In this document: positions 23,301 through 33,600 of the stretch, one piece after another
Numbering within the stretch: position 1 is the first letter of the stretch
How the letters are laid out: each line of letters begins with the position of its first letter
Assembly (NCBI GenBank): GCA_964017235.1
Contig: OZ024938.1
Coordinates: forward strand, 45,854,332-45,918,331
Length of the DNA: 64,000 nucleotides
Direction: 5' to 3'
Source: Sabellastarte sp. h YS-2021
Taxonomy: Eukaryota; Annelida; Polychaeta; Sabellida; Sabellidae
Notes under the pieces: model-generated
The model's input: only the letters and a program-made list of their open reading frames with translations
Database searches by the model: none
Told to the model about the DNA's origin: nothing
Made by a program: the position numbers and the translations under genes

Positions 23301-23930
23301 TAAACAATAAATTACAAATGTATATGATCCATTTGATGATTATCAAAATGTGGTAAACATCTTCTCTATGAAAAATCATAAATCTTCAAGAAAATTGAGG
23401 GTGGGCGTGAATTAGTACCCGGGCGTGAACTGGTCCACCACCACTACACCACCATGGTGTACGTACGCACCGAATTCTACCTTGGGTGTAAATATCCTCT
23501 GCCTTATTTAAAACATACAAATGACACAAGTACAAGCACCAAGTGTAATTTAGCTGGTGCTACACCAAATTTGGCACAATTTGGATGAAATTTATTTGCA
23601 TTTTCACTTCAACTACCTTGCGAAAGGGAACAGGTTTAACAGGCAACAACCACGTTAACTCCTTCATCTTCCGGTTTGTGCCATATGGCATTGAGTAGTA
23701 CTGGGGATGATACGACTACATGGAAGTTCCCTGCTATAATCTGTATAAGTACCAAACATGGAAGCTATAGTTCTGAACAATTTCATGGCACTAAAATTGT
23801 CATTTAGTCCATACTATATGAGAGTGCACTACGCGTAAACACGCGCACAAAAAACGTTGCTAACTCGCTCCTATGGTCGAATGGAGAATTAGCTTTTAAA
23901 AATATAGAGCTATACCTCTTTGTCGCTCAT
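17392..23930 (-). CDS. TRA2: Transformer-2 splicing regulator (complete, 8 coding exons)
   Basis: TRA2 proteins are nuclear SR-like splicing activators that bind GAA-rich enhancers. Coding exons: 23,916-23,930; 21,890-21,996; 21,538-21,654; 21,188-21,278; 20,612-20,800; 20,235-20,350; 18,524-18,645; 17,392-17,402. All introns are GT-AG and phases join to 768 nt (255 aa plus TAA). Layout: MSDKE start; first RS domain about 6-105 (RSRSRS tracts, SPMSSRRRH); one RRM about 118-195 with VFGLSL (RNP2, 121-126) and RGFAFIYY (RNP1, 158-165); the TRA2-specific linker [13 protein letters not shown]; second RS domain ending SYSPRRY. Length is close to vertebrate TRA2 (about 280). The start follows family members beginning MSD. 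Intron 1 (1.9 kb) and intron 6 (1.6 kb) carry MITEs. In other animals TRA2 regulates itself through a poison exon; none could be confirmed here. Confidence 0.95.
17403..18523 (-). other. TRA2 intron 7
   Basis: 1.1-kb intron between a GTAAGT donor and a TTCTTATCACAG acceptor. Near 17,590-17,675 it contains a tRNA-like end (CCACAAGGCCA on the plus strand), a small remnant of a tRNA-derived SINE. Confidence 0.7.
19147..19523. mobile_element. hAT-type MITE in TRA2 intron 6
   Basis: Inverted ends TAGTGCTGGTA / TACCAACACTA are flanked by a perfect 8-bp duplication GTTGGAAT (19,139-19,146 and 19,524-19,531). The interior is rich in GATATCG/CGATATC and ATACCGGT-type motifs, like the MITE at 47,211-47,569. 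377 bp, no transposase. Confidence 0.9.
19659..20055. mobile_element. Second hAT-type MITE in TRA2 intron 6
   Basis: Flanked by perfect copies of TGGTTATT (19,651-19,658 and 20,056-20,063). The ends are poorly matched inverted repeats (AAAGGTGCGACCGAG versus GTAGGGATATGACGAG). The interior GTAATGGTGGATACTAAACT is shared with the MITEs at 30,497 and 57,835, so the family assignment rests on the interior and the 8-bp duplication. Confidence 0.75.
22420..23220. repeat. Dispersed TACACCAC/GTGGTGTAC palindromes around the MITE
   Basis: Short inverted motifs of the type TACACCACTGTGGTGTA occur repeatedly outside the MITE arms (near 22,455, 23,005, 23,050, 23,085 and 23,195) with spacers containing ACCTTGGGT and CAATAA(A/G)TTC. 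They look like a decayed tandem repeat of about 45-60 bp. Confidence 0.45.
22514..23000. mobile_element. Long-TIR MITE in TRA2 intron 1
   Basis: Arms of about 105 bp in inverted orientation start TAGACCGAGTTTCTGTCCC (left) and end GGGACAGAAACTCTGTCTA (right). Direct copies of ACCACTGGG flank it (22,505-22,513 and 23,001-23,009). The arms also hold GAGCTCACATGTACTTG and TTTCTGTGTAAATTT. The unit of 487 bp is therefore well bounded. A rearranged relative is at about 59,704-60,179. Confidence 0.85.
23229..23444. mobile_element. Small TIR element (GTGGTGGTGGACC ends)
   Basis: Inverted repeats of about 50 bp: GTGGTGGTGGACCAGTTCA..GGGTAC.AATTCACGCCCACCC at the left and the complement at the right (23,394-23,444). 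The interior of about 115 bp is AT-rich. No clear target duplication was found. It lies in TRA2 intron 1. Confidence 0.65.
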
Positions 23931-24120
23931 TTCGCCTTCTTCTCTTTCGGAATTCGTCTTGACGGCTCCTGCTAAGATGACTTGGTAAATATAGTTTTTT
24001 AAAAGTAACCTATCTCCACGAGAACAAAACGAAAAATCAAAATGGCGACTTGTAAATGGTGACTTCTAAACGGCTTTGTCTAAAGTTCGGAATACTTACA
24101 ATCGATTTGGAAAATTGCCG
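23931..24120 (-). promoter_or_regulatory. TRA2 5' UTR / promoter region
   Basis: Sequence just upstream of the TRA2 start. A GCCATTTT motif (YY1-like) lies about 110 bp before the ATG on the minus strand (plus-strand CAAAATGGCGAC near 24,037). No TATA box stands out. The assignment is positional only. Confidence 0.35.
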
Positions 24121-24254
24121 GAACTGATTTGAAAGTTTATAAACTGGAAATAGGAGTATTAACGTATTCAAGAATATTACCTTTAATACCTACATCTGAG
24201 ATTACATGCACCATTATACCTGAATGGAAAGACAGATATTTTAAATGTGGGTAG

Positions 24255-24353
24255 ACAGAAACTGTATGTACTGGTTTCCTCTGCACTTCCAACTACCCAT
24301 CGTGATATGACCTGTACAGTGTTGAAAGCGACGTAAAACCCCAAATAAATATA
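24255..24353 (+). mobile_element. 5'-truncated tRNA-derived SINE (family A)
   Basis: 3' part of the SINE: GTATGTACTGGTTTCCTCTG, then CAACTACCC, TGATATGACC, TGTACAGTGTTGAAAGCG, then an ACGTAAAACCCCAAATAAATATA tail. Perfect 13-bp target duplication TAAATGTGGGTAG at 24,242-24,254 and 24,354-24,366. Confidence 0.9.
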
Positions 24354-24366
24354 TAAATGTGGGTAG

Positions 24367-25119
24367 TGATGTCAGGAAGGTTGATCTCTCTGCAGCACTG
24401 AGACAATCCCCAAATGTTTCTTCTGTTACTTATGAGTTGTTTTTGTTTGGAGACAGTTCAAGGAAGTGGAAACACAGCTACAAAATGCTTCTCATTGTTT
24501 TAAGTTCAACTATCAGCCCCCCAAAAGGTGAGCACCGACACAAAGTACAGGTCAAAATTATCAACTCAAACCGTGCAGTAACATTTGAGGTAAAAAGCTT
24601 TGGCATATTCAAGAGGTTTTGTCTTACTGTGAGAGCCAAAGAATTAAAAGATCAGGATAAGCAAGTCATAAATATATCCTGCCACAGTTTTTGCCTAAGA
24701 TCGAAGGACCAGCACACCAGTCATTACTATCACAAAGAACATGCCAACCATCACATCTATGCCAACAGGAGGGAGCGCTTCCTGCTACTACTTCCAATAG
24801 CAGAACCTTGCATATGAATGGAATGATGCTGTATTTGAAAAAATCTTTTTCAGATATCCATCCATTATCAAGAAACCAACAAGTCTAGTGAAATATGAAG
24901 CCATGGCCAGGCTGCTACTGTGATTACGACAGTCAAGGCAACCATCTGTTTCAGACTCGTTGCCGAGAGTCGAGACCCTAATCATTATTGAATTATCACT
25001 TCAGTGGTTAAGCCATCTGCGCTGCTTCGGAGTCATTATTAACATTATTTTACAATAGTACACCAGCATACTAAGCGGACTCCATGCACTCAAAATATCA
25101 AAATTAAATAACTGGCACT
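24367..25119. other. Spacer holding an unexplained 152-codon open frame
   Basis: A plus-strand frame at 24,359-24,817 is open for 152 codons, but its start lies in the SINE target duplication and the composition is ordinary. No domain is recognised. It is probably chance, or a fragment of an old element. Confidence 0.3.
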
Positions 25120-25121
25120 TA

Positions 25122-25611
25122 ATACCCTTTCACACTACAGGTGCTATCCCCTGCAGTTATAGGGGTCGGGCGAAGTGCCCTAGCTGTTCTTCAACAATCA
25201 TTTGAGGTTTGTATGGCATCTTGTGACACAGTGGTGAAACGTCCATTACGTTGCATGCAAGCCCTGTGGTTGTTTTCAAAAGTTGAAAATTTCTGCGTCT
25301 ATTTCATATTGTATGCGTATGAATTTCTTACTACAGTGTACATAAGGTTGTGACTTAGTCATCTTTCGGTGTAATACGGCCACATAAGGGGAGTTGAGGT
25401 ACTGGACATTTTGTAACTGTGAGACAAGGTCCCATGCAAATCATGGACGGTAGTTGAAGGATAGGGGTGTTTCGCCAAGCGCCTGTAACTGCAAATAACA
25501 CCACCTGTAGTGTTAACAACTCGGACAAAATAGGACGACTTTGGAGGCGGTTATACCGCCGAGTAAAACTTCACATCGCTTGACGTACTGCTTGCAGTGT
25601 GAAAGGGGTAT
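25122..25611. mobile_element. MITE with TA target duplication
   Basis: Ends ATACCCTTTCACACTACAGG (left) and the complement of ATACCCCTTTCACACTGCA (right) are inverted repeats flanked by TA on both sides, consistent with a Tc1/mariner-like or other TA-specific element. 490 bp, no transposase. Confidence 0.65.
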
Positions 25612-26020
25612 TAGTTTCTTTTGTGGGGGAACATTCATGATGTTTTCTGGGATAGAGGGTAGAGATTGTTCATATTAAAATTTCTTGTGATTATGACCCT
25701 GGAAATTTTTAGAATGTTTTAAATTTAAAATGAGGTTGAGAAGTTACTTTTGTGCGGGTAGAGTTTCAACACATACTGTTTACACTTACTTTTTCATGTC
25801 TGTGGGTGGAAAAGGTTGGTGGTGATATAGTAAAGATTTCAGAAATGGAAACAGAATGGGTACAAGTCACTTCTGATTAACAGCTGATAACTGTCTTTAA
25901 ATGATTTTGTAGCTCTCAAAAATGCCTGAAACTTCTTTAGTGGCTCCTGGGTTGGGCACTATATCACATCATTCCACTCTACCAGTTAGATACTGTAGTG
26001 ATGCTTTAAATACCACCTTT
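25612..26020. other. Spacer, nothing recognised
   Basis: T/G-rich single-copy-looking sequence between a MITE and a SINE. Confidence 0.5.
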
Positions 26021-26037
26021 ACTGCTTGTATGCCACA

Positions 26038-26266
26038 GTCAAGGACCATGGTGATGCAGTGATAACACACTTGCCTCCTACCTCTGAGATCAAAGTTTGA
26101 ATCCTGGCCTGTTCTCAAGTGAGCAAGTTGGTACTTGATTGCTGTTAGTGATTTACAGTACAGAACTTTGTTGAATTGTATGTACTGGTTTCCTCCACCC
26201 TTCCAACTACCCTTCACACTATAACCAATACAAAAGTACTAAACACTAAATAAAGCACTAAATAAA
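26038..26266 (+). mobile_element. Full-length tRNA-derived SINE (family A)
   Basis: The head resembles a tRNA promoter (ATGGTGATGCAGTGATAACA as A box, GTTTGAATCC as B box). The body shares TTTACAGTACAGAACTTTGT and CTGGTTTCCTCC..CCTTCCAACTACCC with the other copies; the tail is AAATAAATG. Near-perfect 11-bp duplication TGTATG(C/T)CACA at 26,027-26,037 and 26,267-26,277. Confidence 0.85.
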
Positions 26267-26281
26267 TGTATGTCACATTCA

Positions 26282-26305
26282 ACCCCCCCCCCCCCCCCCC
26301 CCCCC
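26282..26305. repeat. Poly-C tract
   Basis: About 23 consecutive C residues; length is likely polymorphic and prone to sequencing error. Confidence 0.9.
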
Positions 26306-26316
26306 ATTTCAATGCA

Positions 26317-26711
26317 AAAGGTCAAAGTTGGGGTTTTACGTCCAGTTCAACAGCCAGGGGGATATTAGGACAGGTCCTCAGCATTGCCACTTGTAGGACT
26401 CGAAGCCAGAGAGGTGACAGCCTATGATTAGATGTTAAACTTTCTAACCACAAGGCCATTGAGAATTATTGGCTTCCCCCACAGAATGGAACAGACTCCC
26501 ACAATCAGTACGATCACAACAAACAATAACAGGTTTCCATAGCCAGCTAAAGACCTATTTGTTTAGACTAGCATATCCTCCACCATAGTGCATCTCCCTG
26601 GTGGGCGCTAATTTTGGATCTCGATACGTCCCTGGACTTTATCTTTTTGACCTCAAGCGTATTAGAGGATGTTACATCAATTTTGCGCTATATAAATGTT
26701 TCTATTCTATT
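26317..26711. mobile_element. Chimeric SINE-B (antisense) / LINE 3'-end (sense) retrocopy
   Basis: A perfect 11-bp duplication ATTTCAATGCA (26,306-26,316 and 26,712-26,722) encloses two joined parts. 26,317-26,465 is a tRNA-derived SINE in minus orientation (A box TGGCCTTGTGGTTAG, B box GGCTTCGAGTCC, tail GACGTAAAACCCC). 26,470-26,711 is the plus-strand end of a CR1/L2-like LINE (TEWNRLPQSVRSQQ, LKTYLFRLA) with a GCGCTATATAAATG 3' tail. One integration event with a template switch or twin priming best explains a shared duplication. Confidence 0.8.
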
Positions 26712-26722
26712 ATTTCAATGCA

Positions 26723-27330
26723 GTAAATCCTTCCATGCCAACTCTTGGTTTACCTGCCTATAACACAAGCACATGATGCAATGCTTGAAAGAGCAAAATC
26801 TAATTCATCATTTCCAGATTCTGTTGTCTCTTGGTCAAGTCAGGCATTTGCACTTAAATGAAAAATTTTATAACTCATATCAATTGTTTGATGGGATGAA
26901 AGAGAAAATTCTACTTGGTCAATATTCTGCTCCTCCAGCTCTACATAACCTGTGATTAGAGATCTTCTTAGGCACTGTCAGAAGGTATTTTGTAAAGTTT
27001 TTCAGCATTTAGGTTTGTAGGGCAAATGCAAATCCCCAATAGGGAAGTAGATGTCTCTGTTACTCTGAAGGGGCTGATCTGCCTGATCATGGGCGATACT
27101 TTGCCAGGAGAACACATTCATTGAAGATCTGGTCACCTGAACTGGACCCATTGGTTTCAACATTCAACCACATAAACATGTGACCATAGTTTATTGGACA
27201 AATCATGCTGATTGAATGAAAGCCTTTGCTGCTGCAGAAAGAGCCAACCCTTGGAGAAAAAATGGACTGCAACATGCTTGGCACTGAAACCAATGATAAA
27301 AAGTGCATTGTTCTTGAGAAGGCATCTACC
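26723..27330. other. Spacer, nothing recognised
   Basis: Mixed sequence without a long frame or repeat. Confidence 0.5.
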
Positions 27331-27338
27331 ACTTATAG

Positions 27339-27766
27339 CAGGGTGTATCCACTAAATTTCAATATGTTTTCCATGACTTCTCCATGACCGAAGCTTAAAA
27401 TTAAGGACCTTTTACATGCTTTGTGGCATGAAAGATATATGTATTGAGGCCATGAGCTCCGGTCGAGGCCACAAGCTCCTGCCGATTTTGCCTTTGAGGA
27501 CCACTCACAAGGTTCCACTGGCACTCACAGTACAGAAAGATGTTGAAGACACCAAAATTTGATCTGATTACATAAACGTATCCTTGTATTGAAATGTTGG
27601 ATGAAAAAAAGGAACAACGCCATTTCGTGAAAGGATGCCTTTTAATTTCCATGACTTTTTATGGATTTTCCAAAACCTGGAGTCAATTTCCATGACTTTT
27701 CCAGGCCTGGAAAAAATAATGGAATTCCATGACTTTTCCAGGTTTTCCATGACTGGATACACCCTG
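27339..27766. mobile_element. hAT-like MITE with CAGGGTGTATCCA ends
   Basis: Both ends carry CAGGGTGTATCCA in inverted orientation. Each is followed inward by TTTTCCATGACTT(T/C)TCC-type motifs, a common sub-terminal pattern in hAT MITEs. TTATAG flanks both sides (27,333-27,338 and 27,767-27,772), a 6-bp duplication. Confidence 0.75.
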
Positions 27767-27932
27767 TTATAGAAATTGGAGTGGTTTCCACCTTAAACTA
27801 TAGCTACACAGAACTCTTTGACAATTAGTCCAATATATTACCAGTAACACTTGATAGTGGAGGATGAGAAGTCAGCAACCTAGATGACGTTCAGCAAGGC
27901 AACCCTCTTTATGATTCGTACCCACCCTTATA

Positions 27933-28160
27933 TTTATTATTTGGGGTTTTACGTCGCTTTCAACACTGTACAGGTCATATCACAACGGGTAGTTGGAAGG
28001 GCAGAGGAAACCAGTACATACAGTTCGTCAGGGTTCTGTACTGTAAACTGCCAGCCAACGGCAAGCAACTACCAGCTTTCCCACTTGAGGCCGTGCTGGG
28101 AACTGAACCCCGGCCTCAGAGGTGGGAGGCGAGTGTTACCACTCTGCCACCGTGGCCCCC
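27933..28160 (-). mobile_element. Full-length tRNA-derived SINE (family A)
   Basis: On the minus strand: GGTGGCAGAGTGGTAACAC (A box), GGGGTTCAGTTCCC (B box), TGGTAGTTGCTTGCC, then TACAGTGTTGAAAGCGACG and a TAAAACCCCAAATAATAAATA tail. Perfect 12-bp duplication CCCACCCTTATA at 27,921-27,932 and 28,161-28,172. The best family A copy in the window. Confidence 0.92.
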
Positions 28161-28179
28161 CCCACCCTTATAGGTAGAT

Positions 28180-28785
28180 CTGCAAATAATTGTGAATCAA
28201 TTCTGTGGAAAAGTTTCTAAAACAAGAGGGATCTTCTCTGCAATTCTGTAATGAGTTCATTACACCGACTGAAGGCTGCCATCCTGGGAAGCTCAAATGT
28301 TGTACTTGTAATTCCCTTATGTTGTGTAAAACAAGTAATACTGCCACATCATTTTTCTTAAAGTTCTCCAGCAGCTCTCTGTTCACATGTACAGTACTAC
28401 TTTCCAACAAGAAAAGGACCCCAGATGTCTTGTGAGTGGAGTTGGCAACATATGATACCATCTGTTTTGGTTAATCAGTAAAAAAAAATAAAATAGCATC
28501 ATAGATGGCCATACCCTACAGCCTGGAGAAATAGAGGTTCGTTAGGATGAAATATTTCCAGAAGAGATTAAGAAGTACAAGGATAAGAAGTCTTTCAGAA
28601 CAGACAGTGTGAGTTGTGTAAATGTGCAAGAGAAATAACACTGAAGAAAGGACAATGTATGTAAATACAAATTTTCAAAAGAAGACAATTGCAAGAACAC
28701 AGAATAAATGTATAAGCTAAAAGTTATTAAGCTGTATGAACAGCTATGTACAAAATTAAATGTTAGTGCATAGTCTGGCACAATA
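28180..28785. other. Spacer, nothing recognised
   Basis: No gene or bounded repeat recognised. Confidence 0.5.
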
Positions 28786-28789
28786 AAAA

Positions 28790-29931
28790 CTAGACCTATA
28801 TGCATTGGAGAACCAATGCAAATTTGTATCCACTGGAAAGACAACTCACCAAAGCCAGTGAACCATCGTTTGACCTTGAAGGAGGGGCCCAAGGTCAAAT
28901 CTGACAACATCAAAAGATTCCCACCCCATGATATCCTATAGGTTGGTTTCACATTGCAAACCTCTAGGACCAATCATAAGTGAGTTATAAGCACTTTTAA
29001 GTTTGGCTTCCCTCTTTTGACCTTGAAGTAGGGGCTCAAGGTCAAATCTGACCACATCAGAAGATTCATAGTGCATGATTTCCTATTGGTTGGTTTCACA
29101 TTGCAAGCCTGTAAGATCAATATTAAGCGAGTTCTAAGCACTTTTAAGTTTGGCTGTCCTTGTTTGACCTTGAAGGAGGGGCTCAAGGTCAAATCTGACC
29201 ACATCAGAAGATTCCTAGCCAATGATTTCCTATAGGTTGGTTTCACATTGCAAACCTCTAGGACCAATAATAAGTGAGTTATAAGGGCTTTTAAGTTTCA
29301 CTTTGCTCTTTGACCTTGAAGGAGGGGTCCAAGGTCAAATCTGACCACATCAAAAGATTCCCAGCCCATGATTTCCTATAAGTTGGTTACACATTGCAAA
29401 CCTCTAGGACCAATAATAAGCGAGTTATAAGCACTTTTACATTTAGGTATCTTCGTTTGACCTTGAAGGAGGGGTCCAAGGTCAAATCTGACCACATCAG
29501 ACAATTCCCAGCCCATGATTTCCTATAGGTTGGTTTCACATTGTAAATCTCTAGAGCCAATAATAAGGGATATATAGGCACTTTTAAAGTCCACTATGTG
29601 GGGTACTTTGGCACTCAGTGGATGACCTTGAATTTAAGAGCTTCAATGTCAAATGTCTGTAAGGTTGTAAAGGACATGTATATCTGTTATACATATCACC
29701 TATGAAGAGATTCAACTTCTATCTATGAGAACCAGCCAGTATAAAAAGGTAGATAATTTTCAAAAATGGCTGCGGTGGCCATCTTGTTTTTCAGAATGAG
29801 GCTAATTTGAGTCCCAGAGAAGCTTACCTCCCAATGAAGATATCCTGCAAATTTGGTGAACCTAGCTGGTATAGTTTTTCTCTGAGGGCATTAACGAAAA
29901 ACCAAAGTATCCACCGGATGCCTCAGGTGGA
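28790..29931 (-). mobile_element. Complete Helitron-like non-autonomous element
   Basis: On the minus strand the element starts TCCACC at 29,931 after an A, with a TCCACC/GGTGGA stem. It ends with stem GCATTGG, short loop, CCAATGC, eight bases, then CTAG at 28,790 before T. 5'-TC, 3' hairpin plus CTAG, and insertion between A and T are classic Helitron features. The interior has five core units with TCAAGGTCA-type motifs and a unique end block (GCGGCCATCTTG...AATTTGGTGAACCTAG). No Rep/helicase is encoded. Comparable tandem cores are known in molluscan pearl-type elements. Confidence 0.8.
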
Positions 29932-29989
29932 TACAATAACATTCAAGCCCAGTACATGTAATAAGTAAGAACTTCACCTGTCCTTTCCC

Positions 29990-30496
29990 ATGACTTCAAT
30001 CATTGTCTGTGTCCTTATCAGTGATTAGTGACAATACTTAGCCTTATTTGTAATCTACTGCTTTGCAGGCGCAATATCTTCCGCACTAAGGGGAACTCAG
30101 TGCGTTTACACTAACAAATACATTAGTCGTAAGGATAGTCGAAGGACGGTTAAGGTCAGAAATCTGGAGTTATGGGTGTGACCAAAGGGAAGGAGACTAG
30201 GAGGGGAAACTGGAGTTAAACAGGCGATTTTTCGGGTGTTTCCTGAAGTATGTTACAAAGGACTGTTTCTAATTTGGAAGGGTGAAAGAGTTCCAAAGAA
30301 CAGGGGCATAGTGACTGAAAGAATTTTAAAAGTGATCGTTTGATTTGTGAACTGTGTGATCAAAGGTGGGGGATGTGAAGGAATTAGGGCTAATTTTAGG
30401 GCTGCTGCATCTTGTGTTTCTGGAGGAGGTGTAGGGGTAAATTAAATCACTTAGGTAAGCTGGCTGGCCTTGGTTTAGAATTTTGTATGTAATGAG
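29990..30496 (-). mobile_element. LINE (CR1/L2-like) 3' part, split from its 5' part
   Basis: The minus strand encodes ITYKILNQGQPAYLSDLI, the conserved C-terminal RT tail of CR1/L2-type LINEs, then a degraded continuation (APVLWNSF) and a 3' UTR containing GAAGATATTGCGC. It is contiguous in meaning with 33,911-35,300 across the inserted MITE: HITPQLKKL..YRVQIPN..F ends at 33,911 and ITYKILN resumes at 30,496. Confidence 0.8.
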
Positions 30497-30663
30497 TAGG
30501 GCTGCAAACGGTTAGTTGAGCCTCGATAGACCAGTCGGTCATTGCTGGAACTCGAGTCTATTTTAACCACTCGATTACTCACAGCGTATTGTTTTGTCGC
30601 CGTGAAATGAAACATTTATGTAAAATATGCTACATTTTTGCATTTCCGCCACATAATATCAAA

Positions 30664-33600
30664 CAAGAGGAGAGTGCCCATGAACGGGCACTGTGTCAGC
30701 TGACTGAGTGTTTTTGATTTGTGAAGGTGATTAGAGGACAGAATAATTATCAGGAAAAGGGCTGTACAGAAATAAAGTAAATGGTAACTGAACAGCAAGT
30801 TCGAAAGAAATTCCGAAGCTGACAGAAGAAAAGGATAAAAAAGTTGTGCCCTGTAAATGGTATTATGAAGGAAAATAACAAGGTAATTGTTTAAGTGTAA
30901 AAAATAGGTTAAAACATATTTAAAGAAATACTACAAATGCAATATCCTCGTTCGACCTTGAAGAAGGGGTCCAAGGTCAAATCTAACCACACAAATACAT
31001 TCCCAGCCCATGATTTCCTATGGTTTACCATTCCAAACCTCTAGGACCAATTATAAATGAGTTATAAGCACTTTTAAGCTTGGCTGTCCTCATTTGACCT
31101 TGAAGGAGGGGTCCAAAGGTCAAATCTGACCATACCAAAAGATTCCGAGCCAATGATTTCCTATGGGATAGTTTACCATCCCAAATCTCTGTCACCAATA
31201 ATAAGCGAGTTGTAGGCACTTTCAATTTTCGCTATCCTCATTTGACCTTGAAGGAGGGTTCCAAGGTCAAATCGGACCACATCAACAGATTCACAGCCCA
31301 TGATTTCCTGTCTGTTTACCAGGCCAAACCTCTGGGACCAATAATAAGTGAGTTATAAGCACTTTTAAGTTTGGCTCTCCTTGTTTGACCTTGAAGGAGG
31401 GGTCAATGAAGGTCAAATCTGACCACACCAAAAGATTCCCACCCCATGATTTCCTACAGGTTGGTTTATCATCCCAAACCTCTAGGATCAATAATAAGGG
31501 AGATATAAGCACTTTTCATGACTGACAAAAAACACCTGTGGCGGCCATCTTGTTTCTCAACATGAGGCCAAAAATATTCCCAGACAACATTTTATGGTTA
31601 TTAATATATACTGCAAACTTAAGAAAGCTAGCTATAATATTTTTTTTCATCAGAGCAGTAATGGTGAAATCTCTCTCTACACACTGCGGCTATCCAGTGG
31701 ATACAATGATTTACTCAACAGTGAGAACCTTCAAGTAGCTATTGCTCAGCTATGCCATGACATAGAGGTCTGCAATTTCACTATGTTATAGCTGACCAAA
31801 AATTCTGTGAATAACATATTTAACAAATTACTCTAAATGTAATAGTTTTCAAGTTACAACTGATTTACTCAACAGTGAGAACCTCAAAGGAACTATTACT
31901 CAGCTATGCAATGAGCTACATGTCTGAAATTTTACTATGTTATAGCTAACCCAAAAGTAGGTGAACAACATATTTAAGCAAACTACTGTAAATGCAATAG
32001 TTTTCAAGCTACAACTGATTTACTCAATAGTGAGAACCTGAAAATAGCTATTGCTCCGCTATGCCATGAGCTATAGGTCTGTAATTTCACTATGTTATAG
32101 CTGACCCAAAAGTAGGTGAACAATATATTTTAACAAAATACTCCAAATGCAATATTTTTCAAGTTATAGCTGATTTACTCAACAGTCAGTACCTGAGAAT
32201 AGCTATTGCTCAGTTGTGCCATGAGCTATAGGTCTATAATTTCACTATGTTATAGCTGACCCAAAAGTAGCTGAATAACATATTTGCACAAATTTCTGTA
32301 AATGCAATAGTTTTCCAATTATAACTGATTTACTCAACAGTGAGAACTTCAAAGTAGCTATTACTCAGCTATGAAATGAGCCACGGGTCTGAAACTTCAC
32401 TATGTTATAGCTGACCCCAAAATAGGTGAATAACATATTGAAACAAAATACTCTAAATGCAATAGTTTTCAAGTTATAAGTGATTTACTCAACAGTGATA
32501 ACCTAAAAGTAGCTATTACTCAGCTACGCCATGAGCTACAGGTCTGAAATTTTACTATGTTATAGCTGGCCCAAAAGTAGCTGAATAACATATTTATACG
32601 AAATTCTCTAATGCAATAGTTTTTAAGTTACAAGTGATTTTACTCATGATGGAAGTTACTGAAAAGCCCAAAAGTAGCTATTACTCACTTAGCTATTGAG
32701 ACAGACACCCAACTTACTCACCATATTGTAGCTATGAAAAAAGTAGCTGAATAACATATTTTAACAAAATGCTCTAAATGCAACACTTTTCAAGTTATAA
32801 GTGATTTACTCAACAGTGATAACCTAAAAGTAGCTATTACTCAGCTATGCCATGAGCTACAGGTCTGAAATTTTACTATGTTATAGCTGACCCAAAAGTA
32901 GCTGAATAACATATTTATACGAAATTCTCTAAATGCAATAGTTTTCAAGTTATAAGCGATTTACTCAACAGTGATAACCTAAAAGTAGCTATTACTCAGC
33001 TATGCCATGAGCTACAGGTCTGAAATTTTACTATGTTATAGCTGGCCCAAAAGTAGCTGAATAACATATTTATACGAAATTCTCTAAATGCAATAGTTTT
33101 TAAGTTACAAGTGATTTTACTCATAATGGAAGTTACTGAAAAGCCCAAAAGTAGCTATTACTCACTTAGCTATTGAGACAGACACCCAACTTACTCACCA
33201 TATTGTAGCTATGAAAAAAGTAGCTGAACAACATATTTTCACAAAATGCTGTAAATGCAACACTTTTGAAGTTATAAGTGATTTAGTGCATGATTTCATG
33301 AATTTTAATGCATTAAAAATTATTAAAAAAATTTATTAAAAAAAAAGTAAGACAGATCCAGGTCTCATACTCACACAAGAGAATCTACCTCTGGCCTAGT
33401 ACATATATGCAAGATATGAGAGAAATCCCTGCAATAGTCACTGAGAAAATTGTGATAAAAAGTTGAAATTTTCACACTTTTGGTGGGGGTACCCCCCTTG
33501 TAATGTCTCTAGCAAACAGACAAACAGACAGATTTGCATGCCTTGAACAATTTTTCATCCTCGATAGATAAGGTATCTTTTAAAAAAAACAGCATGTCTC

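Noticed and set aside
18524-24000. RS-rich small frames as separate SR-protein genes
   Set aside because: They join through GT-AG introns into one TRA2 reading frame.
24359-24817. 152-codon plus-strand frame as a host gene
   Set aside because: Starts in a SINE target duplication, no domain, no splice context, ordinary composition.
27933-28160. tRNA gene from A/B-box-like sequence
   Set aside because: No full cloverleaf; the box-containing head is joined to a SINE body and tail and flanked by target duplications. The same applies to the heads at 26,038, 56,284, 56,998, 26,465 and 45,311.
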